64,000 nt of DNA from Phycisphaerales bacterium. GTDB lineage: Bacteria; Planctomycetota; Phycisphaerae; Phycisphaerales; UBA1924. Positions 19,203-29,700 of this stretch are shown here, piece by piece. The position numbers and the translations under genes were made by a program. Positions within the stretch are counted from its first letter, which is position 1. Every line of letters begins with the position of its first letter. The DNA is taken from the NCBI GenBank assembly GCA_040217175.1, contig JAVJNT010000001.1, positions 558,001 through 622,000 of the forward strand. The letters run 5' to 3'. The notes beneath the pieces are model-generated. The model worked only from the letters and a program-made list of their open reading frames with translations. It was not told where the DNA came from and did no database searches.

Positions 19203-19931
19203 TCAGTCCCACCAGAAGAACCAGCGTGGTGCGTCGAGCAACTCGTTGGCGAGGCGTTCGATCGTCTCGGTGCCCTGATCGACGATGTCTGCGCAGTACC
19301 AGAAGTGCTCCAGCGCAAGTTCGACCGCCGCTTCGCGTGTGGTCGGGGGGCGGGAGACCGTGAATTCGAGGGTGTCGTTCGAACACACAACCAGCTCTGC
19401 ACCAAACGTCTCCTGCCATTGCTTCACGTATGCAACGTGTATCCATGGCATCGGACAGTCATTCCACGCGCCGTATGCGATCGCTCCGATGGCCTCGGCG
19501 CCGCTTCGCGCCGGCACGTGTGCGAGCAGCAGCGATTCAACCGGCTCGCCTTCTGGATTGAGTAGTACGAGGAAGTCGTCCGGATCGGTCATCTGCCCGG
19601 GTTCGTCGGGCCATTCACCGCGCTCGGGATACTCGATGCCCTCTTCGGCCATCTCGGCCGATTCGCGTTTGCGCTCGGCAAGGAATTCGGCGGCGGCCTC
19701 AGGGGTCGCTTTCGCCATCACGTCCTGGTGTGTCCATGGGCCACTCTCGCCGAGTTCGATGAACTCGAGATCTTCGACCTGGCCGAATGCATCGACCGGC
19801 GGCCCGAGCAGCAACGGGTAGATCCCGGACTTCTCTGTTTGCGCGCGTAGTTGCCGCCAACGCTCGACGGCACGCGTTGTCGGAACGGACTCGATCCGGA
19901 TCTCGCCGCACAGCGCCTTCTTGCTTTCCAA
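19203..19931 (-). CDS. DUF4253 protein
   Basis: 242 residues from a TTG at 19931. The C-terminal half carries the family signature: PMPWIHVAYVKQWQETFGAE, then LEFTVSRPPTTREAA and the ending RWFFWWD. The N-terminal half is Glu-rich. DUF4253 proteins are soluble and of unknown role, and some are linked to toxin immunity. Separated from atpD by a strong terminator, so transcribed alone. Confidence 0.85.
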   Translation of the reverse strand: MESKKALCGEIRIESVPTTRAVERWRQLRAQTEKSGIYPLLLGPPVDAFGQVEDLEFIELGESGPWTHQDVMAKATPEAAAEFLAERKRESAEMAEEGIEYPERGEWPDEPGQMTDPDDFLVLLNPEGEPVESLLLAHVPARSGAEAIGAIAYGAWNDCPMPWIHVAYVKQWQETFGAELVVCSNDTLEFTVSRPPTTREAAVELALEHFWYCADIVDQGTETIERLANELLDAPRWFFWWD

Positions 19932-19945
19932 GACTGGAACCCCAT

Positions 19946-19970
19946 GAAAAAGGGCGACCCGAGGGTCGCC
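19946..19970 (-). terminator. Intrinsic terminator of atpD
   Basis: GGCGACCC and GGGTCGCC form a perfect 8-bp stem with a 2-nt loop, followed on the minus strand by CTTTTT. It lies 28 nt past the atpD stop, so transcription ends without an atpC. Confidence 0.9.
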
Positions 19971-19997
19971 TGATTGATCAGCCCTTTCGGACCCGCG

Positions 19998-21488
<1,491 letters not shown>

Positions 21489-21546
21489 TCAGCGGCACCG
21501 TTGGGGGACGCAAGGGTAGGCCAAAAGCCGGCCGATGGCACGCGAC

Positions 21547-22047
21547 TCAGGAGCCCAAGAGCCCCTCGTGCCGCGCCGCGTGCATCCACGCCCGGAGCTG
21601 CCCGCCGTGGTTGCCCTCGTGCCAGACGTTGTAGACGACGTTGTGGCCGATCGTGGGGAAGTAGGAGCGGGCGTTCTCGTTGGGATGGGGGGCCGCCCAG
21701 GCCTCGTCGGAGACGCCGGCGATAGCTCCGAGCAGCGCCTCGTGCGAGTTGGCCGCGGCATCGATGGCATTGGTCCACGTGCCGAAGTGCGTCGCCAGTG
21801 CCTCGCCCGCACGGTCCACGTCCGAGCCCGGACCAACTTCCTTGAACAGGCCCTGCATGTCGCCCGGCACGAGCCCGAGGCTCTTGCCCAGCAGGTTGTC
21901 GGCCAGGTAAAAGTGACACACGATCCAAGCCGGTGTTTGGGCGAGCCCGCCCGGGCGCCGGGCCACGGTGCCCTCGGGCAGCGACCGGGCGATCTTGAGG
22001 TTCTCGGCTCGCTCGTATCGCAGGGTTTCGATGATGAGGTTGCGCAT
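21547..22047 (-). CDS. DinB-like protein
   Basis: 166 residues of helical DinB-superfamily type. Conserved features are a His in AWIVCHFYLADNLLG near residue 45 and NVWHEGNHGGQLRAW near 150, the paired metal ligands. Lies 8 nt downstream of the HIT gene and is probably cotranscribed with it. Substrate unknown. The protein at 18660 is a distant relative from the same superfamily. Confidence 0.85.
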   Translation of the reverse strand: MRNLIIETLRYERAENLKIARSLPEGTVARRPGGLAQTPAWIVCHFYLADNLLGKSLGLVPGDMQGLFKEVGPGSDVDRAGEALATHFGTWTNAIDAAANSHEALLGAIAGVSDEAWAAPHPNENARSYFPTIGHNVVYNVWHEGNHGGQLRAWMHAARHEGLLGS

Positions 22048-22055
22048 GTGCTCGA

Positions 22056-22496
22056 TTACTCCGTCGTGATCGCGCCAGAGATCGCCTTCGCGAGGGTGGC
22101 GCCGTCGTCGAGCTCGCCCGACGGCCAGCCGATGCCCAGTCCGCTGCCTGGCGTGCCCTCGGCCTTGTCCGGATTGCGGGGGATGACGTGCACGTGCAGG
22201 TGCATGACGGCCTGGTGGGCGTCGGCGCCGTTGTTCTGCAGCAGGTTGTACGCCGAGGCGCCAGTCGCCTTCAACACCGCCCGGCAGATGCGCGGCAGCA
22301 CGCGGCCGAGTGCCGCCGCGGACTCGTCGCTCAGTCCGTCCATCTGGGCGGCCCGCTCCTTTGGAATGACCAGCGTGTGACCCTTGCTCAGCGGCGCCAC
22401 GTCGAGGAACGCGAGCACGTGCTCGTCCTCGTACACCCGGTGGCAGGGGATCTCACCCGCGATGATCCTGTCGAAGATGGTGGTTTCCTGGGCCAT
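22056..22496 (-). CDS. HIT-family nucleotide hydrolase
   Basis: 146 residues. FDRIIAGEIPCHRVYEDE, LVIPKERA and the triad HLHVHVIP (about residues 99-106) identify a histidine-triad hydrolase or transferase of the HinT type, acting on nucleoside phosphoramidates. The ATG has no Shine-Dalgarno; TATCTT ends 5 nt before it, so the mRNA may be leaderless. Confidence 0.93.
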   Translation of the reverse strand: MAQETTIFDRIIAGEIPCHRVYEDEHVLAFLDVAPLSKGHTLVIPKERAAQMDGLSDESAAALGRVLPRICRAVLKATGASAYNLLQNNGADAHQAVMHLHVHVIPRNPDKAEGTPGSGLGIGWPSGELDDGATLAKAISGAITTE

Positions 22497-22575
22497 GGGG
22501 GAAGATAGCCCGCGTCACGTCCGCCGGTGGGCATGCTCGATCGGGCCTCCCGTACCATTTCGTCGGAGGCAACCA

Positions 22576-23034
22576 GTGGACCTCAAGGACGTCGATCGTC
22601 GGATCTCTGGCTGCATGCGGCACTACGGCCACGGCGCCCTGCGATTCACGCTTGCGGTCATCTTCGTCTGGTTCGGCATCCTGAAGCCCCTGGGAATCTC
22701 GCCGGCCGAGGCGTTGGTGCTGCAGACCGTGGATTGGATGCCGCTGCTGCCGGCGACCACCTGGCTGGCGATCATCGGCTGGTGGGAGGTCGCCATCGGC
22801 GTGCTGTTTCTCTTCCGCCCGACGCTCCGCTTCGCGATCGCCCTGCTGGCGATGCAGATGGTCGGGACGTTCATGCCGCTCGTGATCCTCCCCGACGTGA
22901 CCTTCCAGCCCGGCCGCGTGCCCTACGGCCTGACGCTCGAGGGCCAGTACATCATTAAGAACATCCTGATCATTTCCGCGGCCATGGTCATCGGCGGCAC
23001 GGTCACAAAGGAGAGGCCGGGCGACCGTGCGTGA
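22576..23034 (+). CDS. Small integral membrane protein, DoxX/DUF417-like
   Basis: 152 residues from a GTG at 22576 with GGAGG 7 nt upstream; a TACCAT box lies at 22553-22558. Four hydrophobic segments, with FTLAVIFVWFGILKPLGI and later WLAIIGWWEVAIGVLFLF, fit the DoxX or YkgB-like (DUF417) membrane proteins. Function unknown. Divergent from the HIT gene. Confidence 0.75.
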   Translation: MDLKDVDRRISGCMRHYGHGALRFTLAVIFVWFGILKPLGISPAEALVLQTVDWMPLLPATTWLAIIGWWEVAIGVLFLFRPTLRFAIALLAMQMVGTFMPLVILPDVTFQPGRVPYGLTLEGQYIIKNILIISAAMVIGGTVTKERPGDRA

Positions 23035-23216
23035 CGCCGCCCCCAGCGGAACGGGCACCCGTTCGTGCCTCCGGATCCGACACGAGGCGGGCCTCCCATC
23101 GTATTCAACATAACTTGTATTATCGGCAGTATCGAGGTGGCAGGGGAGGGGTGTGGGTTCGGGAATCCTGTGGCGGCGAGGCACCAGTGCGTCTCAGGGG
23201 CCATCATTGCGGTGAC

Positions 23217-24026
23217 GTGTCAGTCGACGCAAGCATTCCGAACGCCATCGATCACGTTGGCAAGCCTCGACCGCTCGTACGGCTCTGGCTCTGGTGCGAG
23301 ATGGTGTTCCTCTTCGCGTTCCTGCCGGCCTTGGCCGCGGCGGTGATGGATCCGGAGCATCGCTTCGACGGGCTGTTCCGCTCGGTCGGCCTCGGTGTGC
23401 TGGCCGACCCGCCCGTGCCCCCGGGTTCGCTGCTGTTTCCCACGCTCATCGCGTCGGCGATGCTCCTGGGCATCTGGCTTGCCATCGACCCCAGCTATCC
23501 GGCCCGCCAACTCTGGAACTGGCAAGCGTTCCGCAAGGACGCCAAGCGCATCTTCGGCTTGTTCGCCATCAACGCCGTGGCCATGCTCGCGGCAGCCTAC
23601 GCGCTCTCGCAATTGACGCCGCTCATGACGCTCGTTGGCCGCGACGGCCAGGAGATCGACGCCTTCCTGCGATTGCCGCGCGAGGCCCCCATCATCCTGC
23701 TGTTCATCGCCATCGGCTACCCGTGGCTGAGCGCCTACCCGCAAGAGATCACCCACCGCGCGTTCTTCTTCCACCGCTACCGACGCATCGTGCTCGACGT
23801 CCGCGTGCTGTTCGTGCTAAACGTGCTGGCCTTCACCTGGCTGCACGCGCCGTTCTGGCACTGGATGGCGTTCGCCGTGACGCTGCCGGGCGGCGTCTTC
23901 TTCGCCTGGACGTACCTGCGCACGAAGTCGACGCTGGCCGCGGGCATGGAGCACGCGATCTACGGCTGGTGGCTCTTCTTCGTGGGGCTCGGGTGGTTCG
24001 TATTCACCGGCAGCGTGGGGAGCTAG
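23217..24026 (+). CDS. CPBP-family intramembrane metalloprotease
   Basis: 269 residues from a GTG at 23217. The frame is open further upstream, but that part (23031-23216) looks non-coding and is AT-richer, so the start is uncertain. Multiple transmembrane helices and the three CPBP motifs are visible: YPQEITHRAFFF (ExxxR), AFTWLHAPF (His) and GMEHAIYGWW (His). The family contains Rce1-type glutamic proteases and bacteriocin immunity proteins. The TAG stop overlaps the TAG stop of the convergent HPF gene (CTAG). Confidence 0.8.
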   Translation: MSVDASIPNAIDHVGKPRPLVRLWLWCEMVFLFAFLPALAAAVMDPEHRFDGLFRSVGLGVLADPPVPPGSLLFPTLIASAMLLGIWLAIDPSYPARQLWNWQAFRKDAKRIFGLFAINAVAMLAAAYALSQLTPLMTLVGRDGQEIDAFLRLPREAPIILLFIAIGYPWLSAYPQEITHRAFFFHRYRRIVLDVRVLFVLNVLAFTWLHAPFWHWMAFAVTLPGGVFFAWTYLRTKSTLAAGMEHAIYGWWLFFVGLGWFVFTGSVGS

Positions 24027-24328
24027 TCGCGCTCGAGCCGCTTGGTCAGCGCACTGCGAAGCTTGTGGGCCGCGTCGTTAATGGCGGGATAGAAGTCGGC
24101 CGCGTGCGCTTCGACCGTGATCGGATCGCGCCCCCGCGGCCGGGCCTCGATGGTGCACCGCTTGTCGTCGGGCCCGTGCTTCTTGGAGCTGTTCTCGTCG
24201 GCGATGTGGACCTCGAAGCCGGTGAGGTGCTTGTACAAGTGGCCGACCTGCGATTCGAGCTGCTGCTCGACGTGCGTTTGAAGTGCGTCGGATGCGTCGA
24301 TGTTGGCGTAGTTGTACTGGATGTGCAT
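24023..24328 (-). CDS. hpf: Ribosome hibernation-promoting factor
   Basis: 101 residues, short form. ATG at 24328 with GAAGGAG 8 nt upstream. Begins MHIQYNYANIDASDALQTHV and continues with HIADENSSKKHG and TVEAHAADFYPAINDAA, the beta-alpha-beta pattern of HPF/RaiA. It binds the 30S decoding region in stationary phase. It follows the gene at 24342-24800 by 13 nt and is probably in its operon. Confidence 0.93.
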   Translation of the reverse strand: MHIQYNYANIDASDALQTHVEQQLESQVGHLYKHLTGFEVHIADENSSKKHGPDDKRCTIEARPRGRDPITVEAHAADFYPAINDAAHKLRSALTKRLERD

Positions 24329-24341
24329 GACTTTCGCTCCT

Positions 24342-24800
24342 TCAGTCGTAGTTGTTGAAGCATACTTCGGCAACACTCGGCCGGCTGTTCGGGTGAAACC
24401 AAGTTAACAGGCTTCTGCGTTCGCAGCCGATGTCTACCCACTGTTTGATGGTGAGTCGCGTTCGCAGGAGTGACTCGTTGAGCAGCGTCACCAGACCGTA
24501 CTCGAGTTCCCGTGCTCGGGCTGGCGCCGCACAAGGGTCGATCTTGCCGGCTTCGTGCGTCGTCGACCACGTTGCGAAGGGTGCCCCGAGCAACCGTAGC
24601 AGATAGTGGGTTGAGCCCTGATCCAGGAAACCTACCCATGCAAAGGTGTCACAGCTCTCCACGCACGCGTCCGTCCGATTGACTCTCAACTGCCTTGCGA
24701 TGTGCTGGTACCAGATCGCAATCTCGCTCATGTCGGCCTGATTCCATTGCGTGGGATCACCGCCGAGCGCAGCGACCAACTGCCGGACCTGATCGACCAT
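24342..24800 (-). CDS. Hypothetical protein upstream of hpf
   Basis: 152 residues, ATG at 24800 with GGAG upstream and a TACCGT box on the minus strand (24832-24827). Soluble, with Trp-rich and Cys-containing helices (IAIWYQHIARQLRV, CDTFAWVGFLDQG, TIKQWVDIGCERRS). The frame extends to a TTG at 24839. I do not recognise the family. Position before hpf suggests expression in stationary phase or under stress. Confidence 0.65.
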   Translation of the reverse strand: MVDQVRQLVAALGGDPTQWNQADMSEIAIWYQHIARQLRVNRTDACVESCDTFAWVGFLDQGSTHYLLRLLGAPFATWSTTHEAGKIDPCAAPARARELEYGLVTLLNESLLRTRLTIKQWVDIGCERRSLLTWFHPNSRPSVAEVCFNNYD

Positions 24801-24889
24801 GGAGTCTCCAGACTGCTTGGGCAAGAACGGTATCGCCAATTCGCGACCTCCCCCCTACCCTCCCCCACCACTCCAGAGGACCCCCAAAC

Positions 24890-26524
24890 ATGACCCAAGC
24901 CGCCGCTCCCGCCTCCAGCACCGACACGCACGTGACCGTGCCCGCCGACAGCAATCAGGCCCGCGGCATCGCCCGCTACGCCATCGACTTCATGGCCTCG
25001 GGCAGTCCCGACCAGAGCGTGCTCGAGCGGACCAACCTGTTCTACACCGACGCGTGCCTCTGTGGCGTGAGCGCCCTAGCCCTCCGCACCAACGCCCCCA
25101 CCATCTTGAGGGCCGAGGCCCTCGAATACGCCGTGCCGGCCGGGCACACCGGCAAGCCGCTGGGCACGGCGACGACGCACGGGGCGACCTGCTTCGGGTC
25201 GAGCCAGCGCGTGAAGGCCGAGAAGGCGATCCTCGCGAACGCCAACGCCGTCCGCGAGTGGGACAGCAACGGGACAAACTTCGGCTACAACCCGGCACTG
25301 GGCCACACGGCCGGCGAGTTCGGGCACAACGACTTCTACGCCGTGCCGGTGGCGGCCGCGCAGATGCTCGGCTCGGGCGGCGACGTCGCGCTCAAGGGTA
25401 TGGTGTGCCTCGACGAGATCCGCGGCCGCCTGGCCGAGGTCTTCAGCCTCAAGACGTACAAGGTCGACCACGTCGTCCACGGCGCCATCGCCAGCGCGGC
25501 GGTCTTCGGCGCGATGCTGGGTGCGACCGAAGAGCAGATCGAGCGTGCCATCGGCATGGTCGTGGCCCACTACATCCCGTTCCGTGCGATCCGCGCGGGT
25601 AAGCAGCTCAGCGACAGCAAGGGCGCCAGCGCCGCCATCAGCACCGAGGTGGCGATCCTCAGCATGAAGCGGGCGATGGCCGGTTTCCTCGGCCCGCGCG
25701 ACATCTTCCGCAACCCCGAGGCAATCTTCCGCATCTTCGAGGGGCCGGGGCAGATGTTCAAGGCCGTCAATGCGACCGACGCGAACACCGAGCAGGCCGA
25801 CGCCTCGCCGTTCGACCTCGTGCTGGCAAGGTCGGGTGACGACTTCGCCGTCATGGGCATGCACTTCAAGCTGGGCTTGTACGAGCACCAGAGCGCGGGC
25901 GCGTTGCAGGCAGTCATCGACCTGTTCACGAAGAACCCGGGCCTGCTCGAGCAGGCCGACGGCGGCGCGATCAAGAACATCAACATCGTGGCGTACGAGC
26001 CGGCCTTCGGCATCATCGGCGATCCGGCCAAGCGCACCCCCACCACCCGCCAGAGCGCCGACCACAGCATGGTCTACATCGTCTCGACGCTCATCCGCAA
26101 GGCGCTCGAGACCAAGAAGGTCAACTGGAAGGACCTGATCCTCACGCCCTACGACTACGATCGCGCGTCGATCCACAACGCCGTCACCCGATCGCTCATG
26201 GACAAGATCACCTTCGAGCACGGCGGCAAGACCTACGACGACAAGTACCCCGACGGCATCCCCACCAGCATGGTCATCACCGACACCAGCGGCAACACCC
26301 ACGACTCCGGGCTCGTGATGTACCCTGCCGGCCACGCGCGTAACACGACCGCCGACCTGCAAGACATCCTGGCCAACAAGTTTCGCGTCATGGGCTCGCT
26401 CGCGGGTGATGCCGACGCGATCGTCGGTCGCTTCGAGAACTTCGCGAGCAAGAGTGCGGCCGAGGTCGCCAGCGTGCACGACTTCGAGATTGCGTTCAAG
26501 GATGACTTCGACGACGCCGAGTAG
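24890..26524 (+). CDS. MmgE/PrpD-family protein
   Basis: 544 residues, ATG at 24890 with a weak AGAGGA site. It begins with about 30 low-complexity residues. The body has HGATCFGSS, HNDFYAVPVAAAQ, VVHGAIASAAVFGAMLG and PFRAIRAGKQLSDSKGASAA, matching MmgE/PrpD proteins such as 2-methylcitrate dehydratase and relatives. No methylcitrate-cycle genes are nearby, so the substrate is open. Single gene. Confidence 0.88.
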   Translation: MTQAAAPASSTDTHVTVPADSNQARGIARYAIDFMASGSPDQSVLERTNLFYTDACLCGVSALALRTNAPTILRAEALEYAVPAGHTGKPLGTATTHGATCFGSSQRVKAEKAILANANAVREWDSNGTNFGYNPALGHTAGEFGHNDFYAVPVAAAQMLGSGGDVALKGMVCLDEIRGRLAEVFSLKTYKVDHVVHGAIASAAVFGAMLGATEEQIERAIGMVVAHYIPFRAIRAGKQLSDSKGASAAISTEVAILSMKRAMAGFLGPRDIFRNPEAIFRIFEGPGQMFKAVNATDANTEQADASPFDLVLARSGDDFAVMGMHFKLGLYEHQSAGALQAVIDLFTKNPGLLEQADGGAIKNINIVAYEPAFGIIGDPAKRTPTTRQSADHSMVYIVSTLIRKALETKKVNWKDLILTPYDYDRASIHNAVTRSLMDKITFEHGGKTYDDKYPDGIPTSMVITDTSGNTHDSGLVMYPAGHARNTTADLQDILANKFRVMGSLAGDADAIVGRFENFASKSAAEVASVHDFEIAFKDDFDDAE

Positions 26525-26591
26525 GCAGGCATCGAGCCGCACGATATCGACATCCCGCATCACAAGGCGATGAGGCCACCGGTCACGCCGT

Positions 26592-26744
26592 TCAGTCTTC
26601 TGTAAGCCACGCCTGTAGCTTGTCCAGGTCCAGCGGCTTGGCGAACAGCGGCGCCGTGGCGTGGGCCTGGGGCAGATCCTCGGCGTTGTAGCCGGTGACG
26701 AATGCGAATGGCACGCCACGCGAGAGCAGTTTGTCGGCGACCGG
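26592..26744 (-). pseudogene. Severed C-terminal part of the hybrid kinase receiver domain
   Basis: Directly after the TAG that ends the giant kinase, the same frame stays open for 50 more codons to TGA at 26594-26592. These codons encode the missing half of a receiver: PVADKLLSRGVPFAFVTGY with the conserved Thr, then PLFAKPLDLDKL with the conserved Lys. Without the amber codon the domain would be complete. The segment has no start of its own. Confidence 0.85.
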
Positions 26745-29700
26745 CTACACCCGCTCTCCGTTGAGATCGATGTCCAGCAGCGCTACGTCGAGGGTGTTCT
26801 CCGCGACGGCGTTCATCGCACCGTCGAGGGTTGCGATGGGACCAACGACCTCGAAGCCCAGGTCGCGTAGGAATATGGTCATCGAGCGCGCGATGACCGA
26901 GTTGTCCTCGACGTAGAGCAGCCGCTCGGACGAGTTGTCCGCTCCGATCTTCGCTGGCGTTTCGCTTGCCGCACGCTTCTCCTTGCGGCGCGCAGCGCCG
27001 GCTCGGGCATTCGAATTGCTCGCCCCGGTGAGCGACGCCGGCACGATGGCATCGGTATCGGCGTGGCGCAGTGGGAACCAGATGCGCGCAGTCAGGCCCT
27101 CGGGCTCGAAGTCGAAATCGACCTCGCCCTGCAGCTCGTAGGCGAGCATGTCACGGATCATCTGGCTTCCGAAGCCCTCCGTGTGCGAGGCTTCCAGCGT
27201 CGGCCCGCCGCGCTCGGTCCAGGTGATCTCCACGCCGGTTGTCTCGCGGCTGGTCACGATGCGCCACCGGATGCGCAGGCGGCCCTCCGGCGTGGAGAGC
27301 GCCCCGTACTTGGCGGCGTTGGTGGCCATCTCGTGGATGGCCATGTGCAGCGAGAGCGCGCTCTTTGGCCTGATGGCCAGCTCGGGTCCCTCGATCTCGA
27401 GCCGGTCCGATGCGGCGACTCGGGGCTCGACCTCGCTGGTAATGATGTCGCGGATGTTGGCGCCTCGCCAGTCGCTGCGTGTCAAGAGCGAGTGGGCGAC
27501 GCCCATCGAGGTCAGTCGATCGGCAAATGCCTTGCGGAAGGCGTCCATCGACGGCGCGTTGTTGGCCGTCACACGGGCGAGGGCCTGCACCGACGCCAGG
27601 GTGTTCTTGACCCTGTGGTTCAGCTCGGCCATGACGACACGCAGGTGCTTCTCGGCGTTCTTGCGTTCGGTGATGTCCGTCGAGATGCCGCACACCGCAT
27701 ACACCGAGCCATCAGTCGTTCGCAGAGGAAACTTCTGCGAGATGAACGAGCGCGTGTGATCCTTGAACACGACCGTCTCTTCGAACTCGATCGCTTCGCC
27801 GCTCCTGGCAACTTCGGCGTCGTTACGGCGATAGGCCTCGGCCCTGGCATCATCGAAGACCAGGTCTTCATCTCGCAGGCCGATGATCTTGGTGTGATCC
27901 ATCTCGACCGCACGCCCGAGGGCCGCGTTGACCAGGATGAATCGGCCCTGGAGGTCCTTTGCGTAGATCGCCGCGGGCGCGTTGTCGATGATCGCCTGCA
28001 GCTTGCGCTGGCTCTCTTCAAGATCCTCGGTGACGCGTATCCGCTGCAGGGCGCCGCCGAGCACGTTGGCGATCTGCTGGACGAACGCCACCTGGTGCTG
28101 GTCGAAGGCCCTGGGCTTCGTTCCGTGCACGCCCAGGACGCCGTACGGCTCGCCGCCCGGCCCGAAGATGATGACGCTTACGCCGCTGCCGACGCCGTGG
28201 TCGGTCAGCAACGCGGGGCCGCTGAACCTGGTCTCGTTGGGCAGATCCGGGACGACCACCGGCCCGGCCGCCTCCAGCGTGTATCCCGCCTGGCTGCCGC
28301 GATCGTTGGGGACGGTGGCCCTTCCGACGAGCCCATCGTGCCAGCCGACGCCTGCGATCATCAGCAGCTCGCGGCGGTCTTCGGTCAGCTCGAGCACCTT
28401 GCACATCGGGCATCCGAGCGTTCGCGCCACGATGTTGACCGCGTGCTCGGCGAGGCCGACGAAGTCACCTTCCCGCAGGGCTAGCACGCCCGCCTCGGCC
28501 GCCGCCCGCTGCTGCTCGCGCTGGGCGGTCAGGCCGGCGGTCAGTTCCTTGAGGCGCGTGACCTGCGAGAACGTGATCACGACGCCATCTATGCGGTCAT
28601 CGGCGGTGCGATAGGGCAGGATGCGACGCAGGTACCACGAACCGTCGTCGCCCTGGATCTCCTTCTCGACCGGGGCGAGCCCGTCGATGACCTTGCGCGC
28701 ATCGTCGAGCATCCCGTCGTCGACGCACACGCCCTTGAGATCGCGGATCGGGCGGCCGATGTCGCTCTCGATGACGCTGAGCAGCTTGCGGGCCTCGGGC
28801 GTGTAGCGGCGGATGCAAAAATCGTGGTCGAGGAAGATGGCCGGCAGCTTGGTGCTGTGCAGCAGGTTGGCGATGTCCGCGTGGGCCTCCTGCAGCTCAT
28901 CGAGCTTCTCGCGGAGCAGGCTGTTGGCGGTGATGAGCTCCTCGTTGACGCTGCGGAGCTCCTCGGACTGGGTCTCCAACTCCTCGCTGGTCGACTGGAG
29001 CTCCTCATTCATCGTCATCGACTCTTCGTTGCTCGTACGCAGCGCGTCGTTGGTCTGCTCGAGCTCTTCGACGGTCGACTGCAGGTCGCTGCGGAGGGCC
29101 TCGACCTCCCGATTCAGTTCCTCGGTGACGGTGCCGATGTCGGCGTCGGTAGAACCGTCGGGCTCGGGCGCGGCGCCGAGCTCGAACGTCACGGCGAGCA
29201 GGTCGTCGCCCAGTTCGGTCGAGGCACACGGCGAAACGGTCACCGTGTACGCGCGCTGCTCGCCGCCGCGGGTATGCAGCGTGCCCCGGGTCACGATCCG
29301 CTCGCGTGACCGCGAGGCCCGATAGACCGCGGCCCGGATGCGCGTCCGTGGCTCCTCACGCACCATCTCGATGAGGGTCATGCCCCCCGCGCCGCTGGGC
29401 AGATCGAGGAACTCGATGAGATCGCCGTGCAGGTACACGACCTGGTGCTGGCCGTTGATGAGCACGCTGGGCGGGGTCGAGGCCTGGGCCAGCAGCCGCA
29501 GCGAGGCCAGTTCGCTGCTGCGCTGCTCCTGGTGGCGCTGCATCGTGGGCATGGGCATCGCGACGGGCTCGAACCGGCGGCCCAGGAATGCCGGCGTGCC
29601 GGGGGCCTCCTGCTTGCCCTGCGTCTCGAGCCGCTGGTAGATCCGCCATCGCTTGTCGATGACGCGGAAGTGGCTGGCCGCCTGGCCGAGCGCCTCGGAT

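Noticed and set aside
23031-23216. N-terminal extension of the CPBP protease starting at GTG 23031 with a GTGA overlap
   Set aside because: The 62 extra codons have no family similarity and the DNA there (23095-23125) is AT-richer, like a promoter region. The start at 23217 is preferred, with low certainty.
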